A stretch of 6,492 nt of DNA from Legionellales bacterium UBA4722. Its GTDB lineage: Bacteria > Pseudomonadota > Gammaproteobacteria > DSM-16500. The notes under the pieces are model-generated. The model did not search any database. It had not been told where the DNA came from and worked only from the letters and a program-made list of their open reading frames with translations. The stretch lies in the NCBI GenBank assembly GCA_002404295.1, contig DHJK01000197.1:1-6492 (forward strand), given 5' to 3'. A program made the translations under genes and the position numbers. Below, one piece after another: positions 5,871-6,492 of the stretch (the first letter of the stretch is position 1; the number at the start of each line of letters is the position of its first letter).

Positions 5871-5876
5871 TATAAT
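5871..5876 (+). promoter_or_regulatory. Probable -10 box for the exported-protein gene
   Basis: A TATAAT here would start transcription near 5883, upstream of the AGGGGAG ribosome site (5901-5907). A second TATAAT at 5895-5900 is too close to the ribosome site to give a usable leader. No convincing -35 is seen for either, partly because that region is used by the divergent TPR promoter. Confidence 0.35.
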
Positions 5877-5880
5877 TTAA

Positions 5881-5895
5881 ATCGAAGGATTCGAT
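5881..5895. repeat. Small inverted repeat in the leader of the exported-protein gene
   Basis: ATCGAA (5881-5886) and TTCGAT (5890-5895) are perfect reverse complements around GGA. The element lies at the predicted transcript start, between two TATAAT boxes. It could be an operator site or a short 5' hairpin; six base pairs alone is not strong evidence. Confidence 0.3.
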
Positions 5896-5914
5896 ATAAT
5901 AGGGGAGATAAAGA

Positions 5915-6232
5915 ATGAAGCGTCTATTGCCCATGCTGGTATTTTTTTTAATAGGGTTAATTTTTATGCTAAACGTCTATGCGGTTAATCAAGTCATTAT
6001 CCAAATAAATCTTCAGCAAGCAAAAAACATTTACAATACGATGACAGGTCCAACTGTAAAAAGTGAAGGTGCGGCAGGTCATATTTATAGAATCGGAAAA
6101 AGCATTGTTTGCAGATATACGGATGTAGACATGGATGATTCTCATGGGCATCCAATTCCTAGCAAAGATGCGAGGCGTTATTTTTGCAATATGAAAATTA
6201 ATCACAATGGGTTAGCATTGCCTATCACTTAG
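5915..6232 (+). CDS. Small exported protein with two cysteines
   Basis: A 105-aa protein with a classical signal peptide: basic MKR, a hydrophobic core to about residue 20, and a V-Y-A site with likely cleavage after Ala23. The mature part of about 82 residues would be periplasmic or released. It contains Cys66 (SIVCRYTD) and Cys91 (RYFCNMK), well placed for one disulfide, and a central Asp/His-rich segment (DVDMDDSHGHP, 70-80) that could bind a metal, which is speculation. No lipobox, so it is not a lipoprotein. The start has AGGGGAG (5901-5907) seven bases upstream. I do not recognise the family. The frame ends at TAG 6230-6232, but coding-like sequence continues in the same frame after a second stop, so the original protein may have been longer. 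Confidence 0.75.
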   Translation: MKRLLPMLVFFLIGLIFMLNVYAVNQVIIQINLQQAKNIYNTMTGPTVKSEGAAGHIYRIGKSIVCRYTDVDMDDSHGHPIPSKDARRYFCNMKINHNGLALPIT

Positions 6233-6241
6233 GTTGTGTAA

Positions 6242-6382
6242 CAGCTACAGGAAAGAGAAGTAGAAAAGAATAAACTATCTGAACAATTAAAAGAAGTGTC
6301 CAGTCTATTTCCATTCTTGTATCCCGAATCTAAAGATGAAAACGAGAACACTGATATATTAAATTTAACAAATATAAAATAA
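6242..6382 (+). pseudogene. Coding-like tail in frame with the exported-protein gene, no start codon
   Basis: After TAG (6230-6232), two codons and TAA (6239-6241), the frame of the exported-protein gene stays open for 46 codons to TAA 6380-6382. It reads as a charged, helical, coiled-coil-like peptide (QLQEREVEKNKLSEQLKEV, then FPFLYPESKDENE). It contains no ATG and no ribosome site, so it cannot be an independent gene by ordinary rules. It may be the lost C-terminus of the upstream gene, or debris of another gene. The composition looks protein-coding, but 46 codons is short and chance is possible. Confidence 0.3.
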
Positions 6383-6423
6383 ATTTTACAACTTTTAAGT
6401 CAAATACAAAACACAATGAGCGG

Positions 6424-6487
6424 TGTCACGGTTTAATGGCACTAACTTAAGAATAAACACCATTAAATATTAATCATACAGCGACAC
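6424..6487. repeat. Nested inverted repeats at the right end
   Basis: TTTAATGG (6432-6439) and CCATTAAA (6460-6467) are perfect reverse complements 20 bases apart. Outside them GTGTC (6424-6428) faces GACAC (6483-6487). The arrangement resembles either the terminal region of an insertion sequence continuing beyond the window or a long imperfect hairpin in a terminator position; no T-run follows. There is no transposase in the window. Other sequence in 6383-6492 shows no gene. Confidence 0.3.
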
Positions 6488-6492
6488 TTTGC

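Noticed and set aside
5969..6205. A 78-codon minus-strand frame opposite the exported protein
   Set aside because: It is the shadow of a gene with a clear signal peptide and ribosome site.
6233..6325. A 29-aa hydrophobic minus-strand ORF (MEIDWTLLLIVQIVYSF...)
   Set aside because: Its ribosome site is poor and the hydrophobicity is the complement of the charged plus-strand tail; no other support.

Overview
This 6.5 kb window is AT-rich bacterial DNA with dense short genes on both strands, clear Shine-Dalgarno sites and sigma70-like promoters. A large ankyrin-repeat protein, several small orphan proteins and decayed reading frames suggest an accessory region of a host-associated gammaproteobacterium, perhaps Legionellales-like. 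That placement is an inference from style and gene content. There is no rRNA, tRNA or housekeeping gene to anchor it, and I see no CRISPR array.

Layout from left to right: (1) the N-terminal 56 codons of an unrecognised gene leaving the window on the minus strand; (2) a 261-base divergent intergenic region with a TATAAT box and a perfect 10-bp inverted repeat; (3) a probable two-gene plus-strand operon, a membrane-anchored DUF6680-like protein followed 55 bases later by an 856-aa protein with about 12 ankyrin repeats; (4) a convergent 42-aa minus-strand ORF with an excellent ribosome binding site and its own promoter; (5) a DUF5996-family gene on the plus strand; (6) a frameshifted gene for a small two-helix membrane protein of the superinfection-immunity type; (7) a convergent minus-strand TPR protein of 140 aa; (8) divergent from it, a 105-aa exported protein with two cysteines, followed in the same frame by two stop codons and then 46 more coding-like codons without a start; (9) an AT-rich right end with nested inverted repeats that may be the edge of a mobile element.

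No metabolic pathway links these genes. The ankyrin protein is the best candidate for a role in host interaction (a possible secreted effector with a PSAP motif and a Cys-x-Cys tail). The DUF6680-like gene is its probable operon partner. The remaining genes look independently transcribed. Several carry promoters I can place, and two loci show decay: the superinfection-immunity homologue and the tail after the exported protein. The strongest leads for something undescribed are the DUF6680-ankyrin pair, the 42-aa ORF and the split immunity-like gene.
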